A DNA stretch of 64,000 nucleotides from positions 30,906 through 94,905 of the forward strand of contig NZ_FTMB01000012.1 of the NCBI RefSeq assembly GCF_900155885.1, read 5' to 3'. The translations under genes and the position numbers were made by a program. Within the stretch, counting starts at the first letter, position 1, and the number at the start of each line of letters is the position of its first letter. Source of the DNA: Rhizobium sp. RU20A (GTDB lineage: Bacteria; Pseudomonadota; Alphaproteobacteria; Rhizobiales; Rhizobiaceae). The notes below the pieces were generated by a model. It saw only the letters and a program-made list of their open reading frames with translations. It ran no database searches and was not told the DNA's origin. Below, in pieces: positions 27,274-36,295 of the stretch.

Positions 27274-28188
27274 ATGAACACCCTTTCTCCTTCCGTTTCC
27301 GATCGCATGCGCTTGACGGCCGATGCCGTGGAGGCGCGGCTGGCCGTGCTTTTAACCACCACGCCGGGGGCGGACGAAATCGCCCGGCCGGAGCGCCTGG
27401 TGGCCGCCATGCGCCATGCGGTGCTGAACGGCGGCAAGCGGTTCCGGCCCTTTCTCGTGACGGAGAGCACGGCACTCTTCGATGGCAACCGCGATGCGGC
27501 GTTGACGGTGGCAGCGGCGCTCGAATGCCTGCACTGTTATTCGCTCGTGCATGACGATCTGCCGTCCATGGACGACGACGATCTGAGGCGCGGCCAGCCG
27601 ACCGTGCATATCGCCTATGACGAGGCGACCGCCATTCTGGCCGGCGACAGCCTGCTGACGCTGGCCTTCGACATCCTTTCCGATCCGGAAGTGCAGCTGG
27701 ATCCTGCGCGGCAGATCGCGCTGGTGCGGGCGCTTTCCCGGGCAGCCGGTATCGGCGGCATGGCGGGCGGGCAGGCGCTGGATCTGGCGGCGGAGACCGA
27801 CGCGCCTGACGAGGCGGGTATCCGGCAGCTGCAGGCGATGAAGACGGGTGCGCTGATCCGCTTCGGCTGCGAGGCCGGGGCTATTATCGCCGGCGCATCG
27901 GAGGCGGACCGCCAGGTGATGCGGCGTTTCGGCCAGACGATCGGCCTTGCCTTCCAGCTGGCCGACGATGTGCTCGACATCACCGCCGATGCCGCCGTGA
28001 TGGGCAAGGCGACGGGCAAGGATGCCGGTCGTGGCAAGGGGACGCTGGTGGGCCTTCACGGCCTCGACTGGGCGCGCCGCACGCTTTGCGACCTCGTGGA
28101 CGAGGCCGGCACGCTGCTTTTGCCGTACGGTGCGCGTGGCGCCGTGCTGGCGGAAACCGCCCGCTTCGTGGCGGAACGGCAGAGCTGA
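27274..28188 (+). CDS. ispA: Polyprenyl synthetase, probable farnesyl diphosphate synthase
   Basis: A 304-residue trans-prenyltransferase. The first Asp-rich motif is DDLPSMDDDDLRRG with FARM-type spacing, the second is DDVLD in AFQLADDVLDITAD, and GGKRFRP binds isopentenyl diphosphate. The two-residue insertion in the first motif and the length fit type II farnesyl diphosphate synthase (geranyltranstransferase), which supplies precursors for undecaprenol and quinones. The ATG at 27274 is preferred to an in-frame ATG at 27238. It is convergent with ispG, another isoprenoid gene, with only 21 bases between the stops. Confidence 0.92.
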   Translation: MNTLSPSVSDRMRLTADAVEARLAVLLTTTPGADEIARPERLVAAMRHAVLNGGKRFRPFLVTESTALFDGNRDAALTVAAALECLHCYSLVHDDLPSMDDDDLRRGQPTVHIAYDEATAILAGDSLLTLAFDILSDPEVQLDPARQIALVRALSRAAGIGGMAGGQALDLAAETDAPDEAGIRQLQAMKTGALIRFGCEAGAIIAGASEADRQVMRRFGQTIGLAFQLADDVLDITADAAVMGKATGKDAGRGKGTLVGLHGLDWARRTLCDLVDEAGTLLLPYGARGAVLAETARFVAERQS

Positions 28189-28209
28189 GCCAGTCTTTTC
28201 GTTTGCCGG

Positions 28210-29481
28210 CTATTCGGCGGCGGAGGAGGTGGCGGGGCTGAAGCGCTTCTCGATGTAGTCGTTGACAAGAGCCTCGAAGTCGCCGGCAATGTTGGTGCCG
28301 CGCAGCGTCAGCGCTTTCTTGCCATCGATATAGACGGGAGCGGCGGGCAGTTCGCCGGTGCCGGGCAGCGAGATGCCGATATCGGCATGCTTGCTTTCGC
28401 CGGGGCCATTGACGATGCAGCCCATGACGGCGACCTTCAGGCCTTCGACGCCCGGATATTTCTCGCGCCAGACCGGCATGTTGCGGCGGATATCCTCCTG
28501 GATCTTCTGCGCAAGTTCCTGGAAGACGGTGGACGTGGTGCGCCCACAGCCCGGACAGGCGGCGACGACAGGGATGAACTGGCGAAAGCCCATGACCTGC
28601 AGCAGTTCCTGCGCCACCTGCACCTCGCGGGTGCGGTCGCCGCCGGGCTCCGGCGTCAGCGAAATGCGGATCGTGTCGCCAATGCCCTGCTGCATGAGAA
28701 TGCCGAGCGAGGCCGAGGAGGAGACGATGCCCTTCGTGCCCATGCCGGCCTCGGTGAGGCCGAGATGCAGGGCGTGGTCGGAGCGGGTGGCGAGCATGGC
28801 GTAGACGGCGATGAGGTCCTGCACGGCGCTCACCTTGGCGGAGAGAATGATCCTGTCGCGCGGCAGGCCGATGTCTTCGGCCAGTTCGGCCGAGAGAAGG
28901 GCGGACTGGCAGATCGCCTCCCGCATGACCTGCTGGGCCGTCAACGGAAAGCCTTGGGCCTGGTTTTCGTCCATCAGGCGGGTCAGGAGTTCCTGGTCGA
29001 GCGAGCCCCAATTGACGCCGATGCGCACCGGCTTGTCGTGGCGGATAGCGGTTTCGACGATGGCGGCGAACTGTCGGTCCTTCTTGTCCTTGAAGCCGAC
29101 ATTGCCGGGATTGATGCGGTATTTGGCCAGTGCTTCAGCGCATGCCGGATGATCGGCCAGCAGTTTGTGACCGATGTAATGGAAGTCGCCGACAAGCGGC
29201 ACGTCGAGGCCGAGGCGCTCCAGGCGCTCGCGGATTTTCGGGACGGCGGCGGCGCTCTCGTCGCGGTCGACGGTGATGCGGACGATCTCGGAGCCTGCCT
29301 TGTAGAGGGCGGCGACCTGCGCCACCGTCGCGTCGATGTCGGCCGTGTCGGTATTGGTCATGGACTGGACGACGACGGGCGCCCCGCCGCCGACCATCAC
29401 GCCGCCGACATCCACGCCGACGGAGGCGCGACGGGGCTTCGGTTCGAATTCGAATGCGGGAGCGGTAAGCCGCGACGACAT
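28210..29481 (-). CDS. ispG: 4-hydroxy-3-methylbut-2-en-1-yl diphosphate synthase (flavodoxin)
   Basis: A 423-residue iron-sulphur enzyme of the MEP isoprenoid pathway, converting MEcPP to HMBPP. The TIM-barrel part starts [18 protein letters not shown]; the cluster ligands are in ACPGCGRTT and [11 protein letters not shown]. The start [10 protein letters not shown] at 29481 is chosen, since a much longer frame (to 30867) simply runs through the overlapping antisense part of the MFS gene. It shares the pathway with the convergent ispA. Confidence 0.95.
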   Translation of the reverse strand: MSSRLTAPAFEFEPKPRRASVGVDVGGVMVGGGAPVVVQSMTNTDTADIDATVAQVAALYKAGSEIVRITVDRDESAAAVPKIRERLERLGLDVPLVGDFHYIGHKLLADHPACAEALAKYRINPGNVGFKDKKDRQFAAIVETAIRHDKPVRIGVNWGSLDQELLTRLMDENQAQGFPLTAQQVMREAICQSALLSAELAEDIGLPRDRIILSAKVSAVQDLIAVYAMLATRSDHALHLGLTEAGMGTKGIVSSSASLGILMQQGIGDTIRISLTPEPGGDRTREVQVAQELLQVMGFRQFIPVVAACPGCGRTTSTVFQELAQKIQEDIRRNMPVWREKYPGVEGLKVAVMGCIVNGPGESKHADIGISLPGTGELPAAPVYIDGKKALTLRGTNIAGDFEALVNDYIEKRFSPATSSAAE

Positions 29482-29594
29482 GGCAACCTCGGAGATCCGG
29501 TTTTCGCTGGTCCTCAGGTGGAGGACCGGCGATGGCTTGTCAACGGTATCTGGCAGTCGTTTGTGACGTCCCTTTGTCGCCCGGCCCGTGTTGA

Positions 29595-30773
29595 TCAGTG
29601 TTTCTGATCGGCGTGCACGGCGTGGTGGGAGAGCAGCAGAACCACGATGAACAGCGCCGGCAGTGACGCATAGATCACCCCGAAGCCGATGTACTCCGCC
29701 AGAAAACCGATGACCGAGGGGGCGACGAGGATGCCGGAATAACCCATGAAGGTGACGACGGAGAGGCCGATGCCGGGCTGGAGGCCGGGCATGTTTCCGG
29801 CCGCCGAGAAGGCGATCGGCACCATGTTGGCAATGCCGATGCCGGCAAAGGCAAAGCCGAGGATCGCAAGCCAGGCATCCCCCGCCAGCCCGGCCACGAG
29901 CATGCCGACAAGGGCGAAGCCGGCACTGACGCGCAGGGTGCGAACGGCGCCGAGACGATCCCGCACGAGGTCGCCGGCAAAGCGCATGATGCACATGGTG
30001 GCAGAAAAGGCAGCGAAGGCAAAACCGGAGAAGGTCACGGAGGCGCCGAGCTCGGAGCGCAGGTAAAGGGCACTCCAATCCAGCACCGCGCCCTCCGGGA
30101 TCATCGAGAACAGCGCCATGATGCCGACCAGCCAGGGCAGCAGCGTTCTCGGCAGGCTGAGCTTTTCCTTCTTTGCCTCCGGATGCGGCGCGTCCCTGAG
30201 GGTGATCGGCCAGGCAACGGCCAGCATCAGGGCGGAGACGATCGTGACGATCACGGCGTGGGCGGTGATGCCGAGCGTGCCCATCGTAATGCCGCCGACC
30301 CCGGCACCCAGCACCCCGCCAAGGCTCCAGAAGGCATGGCAGGAGGACATGATGGCGCGGCGCATGGATTTCTCGACCTCGATCGCATTGGCGTTCATCG
30401 CGACATCCATGGCGCCGAGAAAGGCGCCAAGCGCGAGCATGCCGACAAAGCCGGTCCAAAGATTGGGGACGAAGGTCATGACGAGCAGCATGGGGGTCAG
30501 GAAGACCCCCGACACCAGCGAGACCTGCCGGGAGCCGAGGCGCGCCGACAGGGCGCCGGCGACCGGCATCAGAATCAGGGAGCCAATGCCGAAGGCGAGC
30601 ACGAGCAGGCCAAGAACACCTTCGGACACGCCGAGCCTGTCTTTGAATTCGGGGATTTTCGGCACCCAGCTGCCCATGATGAAGCCGTTCATCAGGAACA
30701 GCAGGGAAACGGCCAGCCGGATTTTCGGCATATAGCCGACCGTCAGGAGTGGTGCGGTGCGGGTCGTGCTCAT
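29595..30773 (-). CDS. MFS transporter
   Basis: A 392-residue protein with about twelve hydrophobic segments, typical of the major facilitator superfamily. The motif following TM2 reads [11 protein letters not shown], a variant of G-x3-D/A-R-x-G-x-R, and the TM4/5 part contains [14 protein letters not shown], which resembles the YbjJ/sugar-type MFS subgroup. Substrate is unknown. Its start codon overlaps the stop of the upstream DeoR regulator by four bases (ATGA), so the two form an operon and the regulator probably controls it, pointing to a carbohydrate or polyol substrate. Confidence 0.87.
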   Translation of the reverse strand: MSTTRTAPLLTVGYMPKIRLAVSLLFLMNGFIMGSWVPKIPEFKDRLGVSEGVLGLLVLAFGIGSLILMPVAGALSARLGSRQVSLVSGVFLTPMLLVMTFVPNLWTGFVGMLALGAFLGAMDVAMNANAIEVEKSMRRAIMSSCHAFWSLGGVLGAGVGGITMGTLGITAHAVIVTIVSALMLAVAWPITLRDAPHPEAKKEKLSLPRTLLPWLVGIMALFSMIPEGAVLDWSALYLRSELGASVTFSGFAFAAFSATMCIMRFAGDLVRDRLGAVRTLRVSAGFALVGMLVAGLAGDAWLAILGFAFAGIGIANMVPIAFSAAGNMPGLQPGIGLSVVTFMGYSGILVAPSVIGFLAEYIGFGVIYASLPALFIVVLLLSHHAVHADQKH

Positions 30774-31576
30774 CGGTTTTGTCTCTGGATCGGATTTTCG
30801 GTCGCGACTGCGCGGACGATTGTGGGCCCGCAGGCGGCGATGGCGGCGGTCGTCGCCGCGTCGGCATCCGCCTCCACCACGACGGTGAGGGCGGCGCTCA
30901 GCGGCATGACCTGGAAGGCGGCTGCATGCGTCAGTTTCTCGTTTGTCGCGGCCGCCAGTGTCCGGCGGGCGGCGGCGCAGGCCATGCGCTTGAAGACGGC
31001 GTCTTCATAGACATCGGCGGCGAGTCCATGATCGGCGGTCATACCGCAGGCGCCGATGAGGCAGAGGTCGGGACGGATCTGATCAAGCTGGCGCAGCGCC
31101 GTGGTGTCGATGGCGGCGCCGACGACGGGGTCGATCTTGCCGCCAATCACAATCAACTGCGTCTCGGGCCGCATGGTGAGTTCGGCGGCGAGGGCGGGTG
31201 TGTTGGTGACGGCGGTGATGCGCATGCCGGCCGGCAGGCTGCGCACCACGGCAAGATTGGTCGAGCCGGCGTCGAAGAAGACCACCATGCCGTCTTCGAT
31301 AAGGGAGGCAGCGGCCGCGCCGAGCAGCGCCTTGCGCGTCGGCGCTTCCGCGATGCGCTCGGCAAGCGGGCGGGTCGTGCCACGCGGCAGCAGCGCGCCG
31401 CCATAGACGCGCTCGCACTCGCCGCGCGCCGCCATCTCGCGCAGGTCCCGGCGAACGGTGTCCTCGGAAACCCCGAAGTCGCGCGCGAGTTTCTGGGCGA
31501 GAACGCGGCCTTTCGTGTGCAATTCGGTCAAAATCAGCGTCTGGCGCTCGCTGACAAGGTGATCTGGTTCGGTCAT
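30770..31576 (-). CDS. DeoR-family transcriptional regulator
   Basis: A 268-residue repressor. Residues 6-58 form the DeoR winged helix ([37 protein letters not shown]), and the C-terminal DeoRC sensor domain (about 75-235) binds sugar phosphates ([37 protein letters not shown]). The ATG at 31576 is chosen; an in-frame TTG at 31603 is less likely. It overlaps the MFS transporter start and likely regulates it. Confidence 0.9.
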   Translation of the reverse strand: MTEPDHLVSERQTLILTELHTKGRVLAQKLARDFGVSEDTVRRDLREMAARGECERVYGGALLPRGTTRPLAERIAEAPTRKALLGAAAASLIEDGMVVFFDAGSTNLAVVRSLPAGMRITAVTNTPALAAELTMRPETQLIVIGGKIDPVVGAAIDTTALRQLDQIRPDLCLIGACGMTADHGLAADVYEDAVFKRMACAAARRTLAAATNEKLTHAAAFQVMPLSAALTVVVEADADAATTAAIAACGPTIVRAVATENPIQRQNR

Positions 31577-31640
31577 ACGTCGTAAATCGGTATTAATCGG
31601 CAAAAACGTGCATAAACGGTGCCGAGCTTTCCCGCAAGAA

Positions 31641-31667
31641 CGAAAATGCCCGGCACGAGGCCGGGCA
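31641..31667 (-). terminator. Rho-independent terminator of pyc
   Basis: On the minus strand TGCCCGGC, a five-base loop CTCGT, GCCGGGCA, then TTTTCG. It lies 32 bases after the pyc stop. Confidence 0.85.
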
Positions 31668-31698
31668 CGTTCAGTTTGCCGAGAATTTCGGGTCAGCC

Positions 31699-34600
31699 TC
31701 AGCCGAAGACGATCAGCAGGTCCTTGGTGTCGATCTGGTCGCCGGCCTTGACGAGGACTTCGGCGATCGTGCCGTCCTTGTCGGCATGAAGGGCCGTTTC
31801 CATCTTCATCGCCTCGATGGAGAGGAGGACGTCGCCGGCCTTGACCGCCTGGCCGGCCGAGACCGCGACTGTCGAGATGACGCCCGGCATCGGCGCACCG
31901 AGATGAGCGGCGCTGCCGGCATCGGCCTTGCGGCGCAGCATGGTCGTGGCGGCACGGTTGCGATCCGGCACCTTGATGAGGCGCGGCTGGCCGTTCAGTT
32001 CGAAGAACACCTTGACCATCGCCTGCTCATCCGGCTCGCTCTTGGCCTGATGCAGGATGACGAGCGACTTGCCGCGCTCGATTTCCGGCGAGAGTTCTTC
32101 GCCAGCCGAAAGGCCGTAGAAATAGGCGGGCGTCGGCAGCACGCTGACGGGACCGTAGGTTTCAGCGGCCATCGCGTAATCCGTGAAGACCTTCGGATAC
32201 ATCAGGTAGGACGCGAACTCCTGATTGGTGACGGCGCGCTCCAGCTTGTCCTCGATCGCCTTGCGTTCGGCATCGAGATCGGCCGGCGGGAGCAGGGAGC
32301 CTGGAACGGCGGTGTAGGGCTCGTCGCCCTTCAGCGCCTTCTTCTGAAGGGCTTGCGGCCAGCCACCCGGGGGCTGGCCGAGATCGCCCTTGAGCATGGA
32401 GACGACCGAATCCGGGAAGGCGATATCCTTGGCCGGATTCTCGACGTCGGCGACGGTCAGGTCCTGGCTCACCATCATCAGCGCCATATCGCCGACGACC
32501 TTGGAGGAGGGCGTGACCTTGACGATGTCGCCGAACATCTGGTTCGCGTCGGCATAGGCTTGGGCGACCTGGTGCCAGCGGGTCTCGAGGCCGAGGGAGC
32601 GGGCCTGCTCCTTGAGATTGGTGAACTGGCCGCCCGGCATTTCGTGCAGGTAGACTTCCGAGGCCGGACCCTTGAGGTCGCTTTCGAAGGCCGCATACTG
32701 GTGGCGTACCGCTTCCCAGTAGAAGGAAATGCGGCGGATCCATTCGGTGTCGAGACCCGGATCGCGCTCCGTGCCCTTCAGGGCTTCCGCGATGGAGCCG
32801 ATGCAGGGCTGCGAGGTGTTGCCGGAGAGCGCATCCATCGCGGCATCCACTACGTCGACACCGGCCTCGACGGCGGCGAGAACGGTCGCGGCCGAGATGC
32901 CCGAGGTATCGTGAGTGTGGAAATGGATCGGCAGATCGGTGGCTTCGCGCAGGGCCTTGAACAGCACACGGGCGGCGGCGGGCTTCAGCAGGCCGGCCAT
33001 GTCCTTGACGGCGATCATATGCGCGCCAGCCTTTTCCAGCTGGACGGCGAGATCGGTGTAGTACTTCAGATCATATTTCGGGCGTGCCGAATTGAGGAGG
33101 TCGCCGGTATAGCAGATGGCTGCCTCGACGATCTTGTTCTCCTCCGCCACGGCGTCCATGGAGACGCGCATGTTGTCGACCCAGTTCAGGCAGTCGAAGA
33201 CGCGGAAGACGTCGATGCCGCCGCGGGCGGCCTCGCGCACGAAGTACTTCACGACATTGTCGGGATAGTTCTTGTAGCCGACGCCATTGGCGCCGCGCAG
33301 CAGCATCTGCAGCAGAAGGTTTGGGGCGTCCTCGCGGATGCGCGCGAGGCGATCCCACGGATCTTCCGTCAGGAAGCGCATGGAGACGTCGAAGGTCGCG
33401 CCGCCCCAGCATTCCAGAGAGAAGAGTTGCGGCAGGGCCTTGGCATAGGTGCCGGCGATGCGCGCGATGTCATAGGTGCGCATGCGCGTGGCGAGCAGCG
33501 ACTGGTGGCCGTCACGCATCGTCGTGTCGGTCATCAGCACCTGCTTTTGCGCCCGCACCCATTCGGCGAACTTCTTCGGGCCGAGTTCGTCGAGCTTCTG
33601 CTTGGTGCCGGGCACGATGTCCCGATCGATATAGGGCACGACCGGTTTTGCTGCATCGGCAGACGGCCGCGGACGTCCCTTGGCTTCGGGATGCCCGTTG
33701 ACGGTGACGTCGGCGAGGTAGGTCAGCAGCTTGGTGGCGCGGTCCTGGCGCTTGACCTGCTGGAACAGCTCCGGCGTCGTATCGATGAAGCGGGTCGTAT
33801 AGGTGTTGTCGCGGAATTTCTCGTGCGTGATGATCGCTTCGAGGAAGGTCAGATTTGTCGCCACGCCACGGATGCGGAACTCGCGCAGCGCTCGGTCCAT
33901 GCGGGCGATCGCCTCGGCCGGTTCCGGCGCCCAGGCCGTGACCTTGACGAGCAGCGGGTCATAAAAGCGGGTGATGACCGCGCCCGGATAGGCCGTGCCG
34001 CCATCGAGACGGATGCCGAAGCCCGAGGCCGAGCGGTAGCCGGTGATGCGGCCATAGTCGGGAATGAAGTTCTGCTCGGGGTCTTCGGTGGTGATGCGGC
34101 ACTGCAGGGCGTGGCCGTTGAGGCGGATGTCTTCCTGCTTGGGGACACCCGATCCCGGCGTGCCGATGGCAAAGCCGTCGAGGATGTGGATCTGCGCCTT
34201 CACGATGTCGATGCCGGTGACGACTTCCGTCACGGTATGCTCGACCTGGATGCGCGGATTGACCTCGATGAAGTAGAATTTGCCCGTGTCGGCATCCATC
34301 AGATACTCGACCGTGCCCGCGCCGATGTAGTTCGTCGCTTCGCCGATCTTCTTGGAATAGGCGGCAAGCTCCTCGCGCTGGGCGGCGGAGAGGTAGGGAG
34401 CCGGGGCGCGCTCCACGACCTTCTGGTTGCGGCGCTGGATGGAGCAGTCGCGCTCGAAGAGGTGCACGACGTTGCCGTGGGTATCGCCAAGGATCTGGCT
34501 TTCGACGTGGCGGGCGCGCTCGACCAGCTTTTCAAGGTAAACCTCGTCCTTGCCGAAGGCGGCCTTGGCTTCGCGCTTGGCTTCCGTCACTTCGCGGATC

Positions 34601-35154
34601 AGGTCCTTGGGATCACGGATGGCGCGCATGCCGCGTCCGCCGCCGCCCCAGGAGGCTTTCAGCATGACGGGATAGCCTATTTCCTCGGCCAGACGGTGGA
34701 TCTCGTCGGCATCATCCGGCAACGGATCGGTGGCGGGAACGACGGGAACGCCGACGGAAATGGCAAGGTTGCGGGCCGCAACCTTGTTGCCGAGTTGGCG
34801 CATCGTGTCCGGACGCGGGCCGATGAAGATGATGCCGGCCGCGTTGCAGGCGTCAACGAATTCGGGGCTTTCCGACAGGAGACCGTATCCCGGGTGGATC
34901 GCATCGGCGCCGGAGAGCTTGGCGACACGGACGATCTCGTCGATCGAAAGATAGCTTTCGATGGGACCGAGGTCGCGCAAAAGGTGTGGGCCCCGGCCGA
35001 TCTGATAGCTTTCGTCTGCCTTGAAACGATGCAGCGCCAGCTTGTCTTCTTCCGCCCAGACCGCGACCGTTTTCAGGCCCAGCTCGTTGGCGGCGCGGAA
35101 CACGCGGATGGCAATTTCGGACCGGTTGGCGACAAGGATCTTGGAGATGGGCAA
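31699..35154 (-). CDS. pyc: Pyruvate carboxylase
   Basis: An 1151-residue biotin enzyme that replenishes oxaloacetate from pyruvate, bicarbonate and ATP. Biotin carboxylase comes first (residues 1-460, KASWGGGGRGM, EVNPRIQVEHTVTE), then the carboxyltransferase (about 530-830, DTTMRDGHQSLLATRM, with metal ligands later), an allosteric/tetramerisation link, and the C-terminal biotinyl domain with biotinylated Lys in EAMKMET (about 1116). The likely start is TTG at 35154 (encoding MPISKILVANRSEIAI), because GAGGAG precedes it by six bases and the family N-terminus begins there; no ATG suits. Confidence 0.95.
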   Translation of the reverse strand: MPISKILVANRSEIAIRVFRAANELGLKTVAVWAEEDKLALHRFKADESYQIGRGPHLLRDLGPIESYLSIDEIVRVAKLSGADAIHPGYGLLSESPEFVDACNAAGIIFIGPRPDTMRQLGNKVAARNLAISVGVPVVPATDPLPDDADEIHRLAEEIGYPVMLKASWGGGGRGMRAIRDPKDLIREVTEAKREAKAAFGKDEVYLEKLVERARHVESQILGDTHGNVVHLFERDCSIQRRNQKVVERAPAPYLSAAQREELAAYSKKIGEATNYIGAGTVEYLMDADTGKFYFIEVNPRIQVEHTVTEVVTGIDIVKAQIHILDGFAIGTPGSGVPKQEDIRLNGHALQCRITTEDPEQNFIPDYGRITGYRSASGFGIRLDGGTAYPGAVITRFYDPLLVKVTAWAPEPAEAIARMDRALREFRIRGVATNLTFLEAIITHEKFRDNTYTTRFIDTTPELFQQVKRQDRATKLLTYLADVTVNGHPEAKGRPRPSADAAKPVVPYIDRDIVPGTKQKLDELGPKKFAEWVRAQKQVLMTDTTMRDGHQSLLATRMRTYDIARIAGTYAKALPQLFSLECWGGATFDVSMRFLTEDPWDRLARIREDAPNLLLQMLLRGANGVGYKNYPDNVVKYFVREAARGGIDVFRVFDCLNWVDNMRVSMDAVAEENKIVEAAICYTGDLLNSARPKYDLKYYTDLAVQLEKAGAHMIAVKDMAGLLKPAAARVLFKALREATDLPIHFHTHDTSGISAATVLAAVEAGVDVVDAAMDALSGNTSQPCIGSIAEALKGTERDPGLDTEWIRRISFYWEAVRHQYAAFESDLKGPASEVYLHEMPGGQFTNLKEQARSLGLETRWHQVAQAYADANQMFGDIVKVTPSSKVVGDMALMMVSQDLTVADVENPAKDIAFPDSVVSMLKGDLGQPPGGWPQALQKKALKGDEPYTAVPGSLLPPADLDAERKAIEDKLERAVTNQEFASYLMYPKVFTDYAMAAETYGPVSVLPTPAYFYGLSAGEELSPEIERGKSLVILHQAKSEPDEQAMVKVFFELNGQPRLIKVPDRNRAATTMLRRKADAGSAAHLGAPMPGVISTVAVSAGQAVKAGDVLLSIEAMKMETALHADKDGTIAEVLVKAGDQIDTKDLLIVFG

Positions 35155-35305
35155 GTCTGACTCCTCAGTGGACTTGAAGACGGGAATGCTGCACCGCACA
35201 GCAAATTAATAGCGGCTTTTGAGAGAAGCGCAATTTGAGAAATCGATGCCAGCGATGAACGGCGGATAATCGTCCGGAATGCGACCTGGCTTGCATTGAA
35301 TCGAT

Positions 35306-36046
35306 TTAGGAAATCAGTCCGAGCCGAAAAGCGACGGCGATGACATGGTGGCGGTTTCGGGCCTGCAGCTTGTCCTGAAGGCCGTTCATGTACCAGTCGA
35401 TGGTGTGCGGCGAGAGGCCGAGCGTGCGCGATATCTCGTTCGACGTCATGCCTGCCGCCAGGTGCTGGAGCACTTCGAGCTCGCGCCGCGTCATGGCGAT
35501 ATGGGTGAGGGGCGCTGCGCTCTCATCCGTTTCGTGAACCTGCATGGCGCGCAGTTTCCAGAAGAGCTTTTTTGCAAGGCCCTCGAAGAGCGCCATCTCG
35601 ACTGCCGTCAGGCTGACCGGCCGACCGCCGAGAGAAAGGAGGCCGACAAGGCCGGTGCGGCTGTGGACGGGAAAATTGAACCCTTCCTTCAACCCGTGAA
35701 GCCGCGCTTCCGTGATCATGCGTTCGATCCGTTTGCGGTGTGGATCGTTACTGAAGGCGTTGATGGCTTCCTGCCAGCGATACCCTTTTGGCGCGCGGCC
35801 GAGGTAGCGGACCATGGGATCGACCAGCATGTACTTGCGCTGCATGTAAAGCTCCATCCAGCCCCGGGGCCAGCGCCCGTCGAGCATCGGCTGCACCGTC
35901 CCGGCGCTCAATGGCGTGCTGTCGAACAGGCCATAAAAATCAAATCCATAACGATCCATCAGGCGCTCGACCTCCGCCGCCAGTTCTTCCGGCTTCCGGA
36001 TGTCGTCGATCAGGGGCAGGACCTGCATCAGCAAGGCAAGATTCAT
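35306..36046 (-). CDS. LuxR-type autoinducer-binding regulator (solo)
   Basis: A 246-residue regulator. The N-terminal acyl-homoserine-lactone-binding domain keeps the ligand-contact residues seen in TraR-type proteins (Trp63, Tyr67, Asp76-Pro77, Trp91). The C-terminal LuxR helix-turn-helix (about 182-246) reads MTRRELEVLQHLAAGMTSNEISRTLG with the conserved Glu, Leu and Gly. No luxI synthase gene is nearby, so it would be a solo receptor. Its gene is divergent from ndvA, with 249 bases between them, so it may influence cyclic glucan export; this is only positional. Confidence 0.9.
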   Translation of the reverse strand: MNLALLMQVLPLIDDIRKPEELAAEVERLMDRYGFDFYGLFDSTPLSAGTVQPMLDGRWPRGWMELYMQRKYMLVDPMVRYLGRAPKGYRWQEAINAFSNDPHRKRIERMITEARLHGLKEGFNFPVHSRTGLVGLLSLGGRPVSLTAVEMALFEGLAKKLFWKLRAMQVHETDESAAPLTHIAMTRRELEVLQHLAAGMTSNEISRTLGLSPHTIDWYMNGLQDKLQARNRHHVIAVAFRLGLIS

Positions 36047-36295
36047 GAAAACATCCTGGGAAACATCCTGCTCCTGCGTCTGTTAGAGGGCGCCTCTTTC
36101 GGTGTGCGCCGCACCATTCAGGGCAGGTTCATGTAACGGACTGGATAATGCGACAATCAAATTTGCAATCGTACCGGTTGTAAAAATAGCGACCCTCACG
36201 TCGCGATGTAAAGGTCTGGTCGCAAAAGCGGCCGCGGGTGCTCCCAGCCCGTCCCCGGCCGCCGGATGTGAGACGCGCAGAAAGGGTATGAAATC

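Noticed and set aside
28210..30867. One 885-codon minus-strand frame covering ispG and further
   Set aside because: Only the part from 29481 downward is IspG. The upstream extension overlaps the MFS gene in another frame and is not conserved.
31786..35160. An 1124-codon plus-strand frame opposite pyruvate carboxylase
   Set aside because: Shadow of pyc; no recognisable domain or ribosome binding site.
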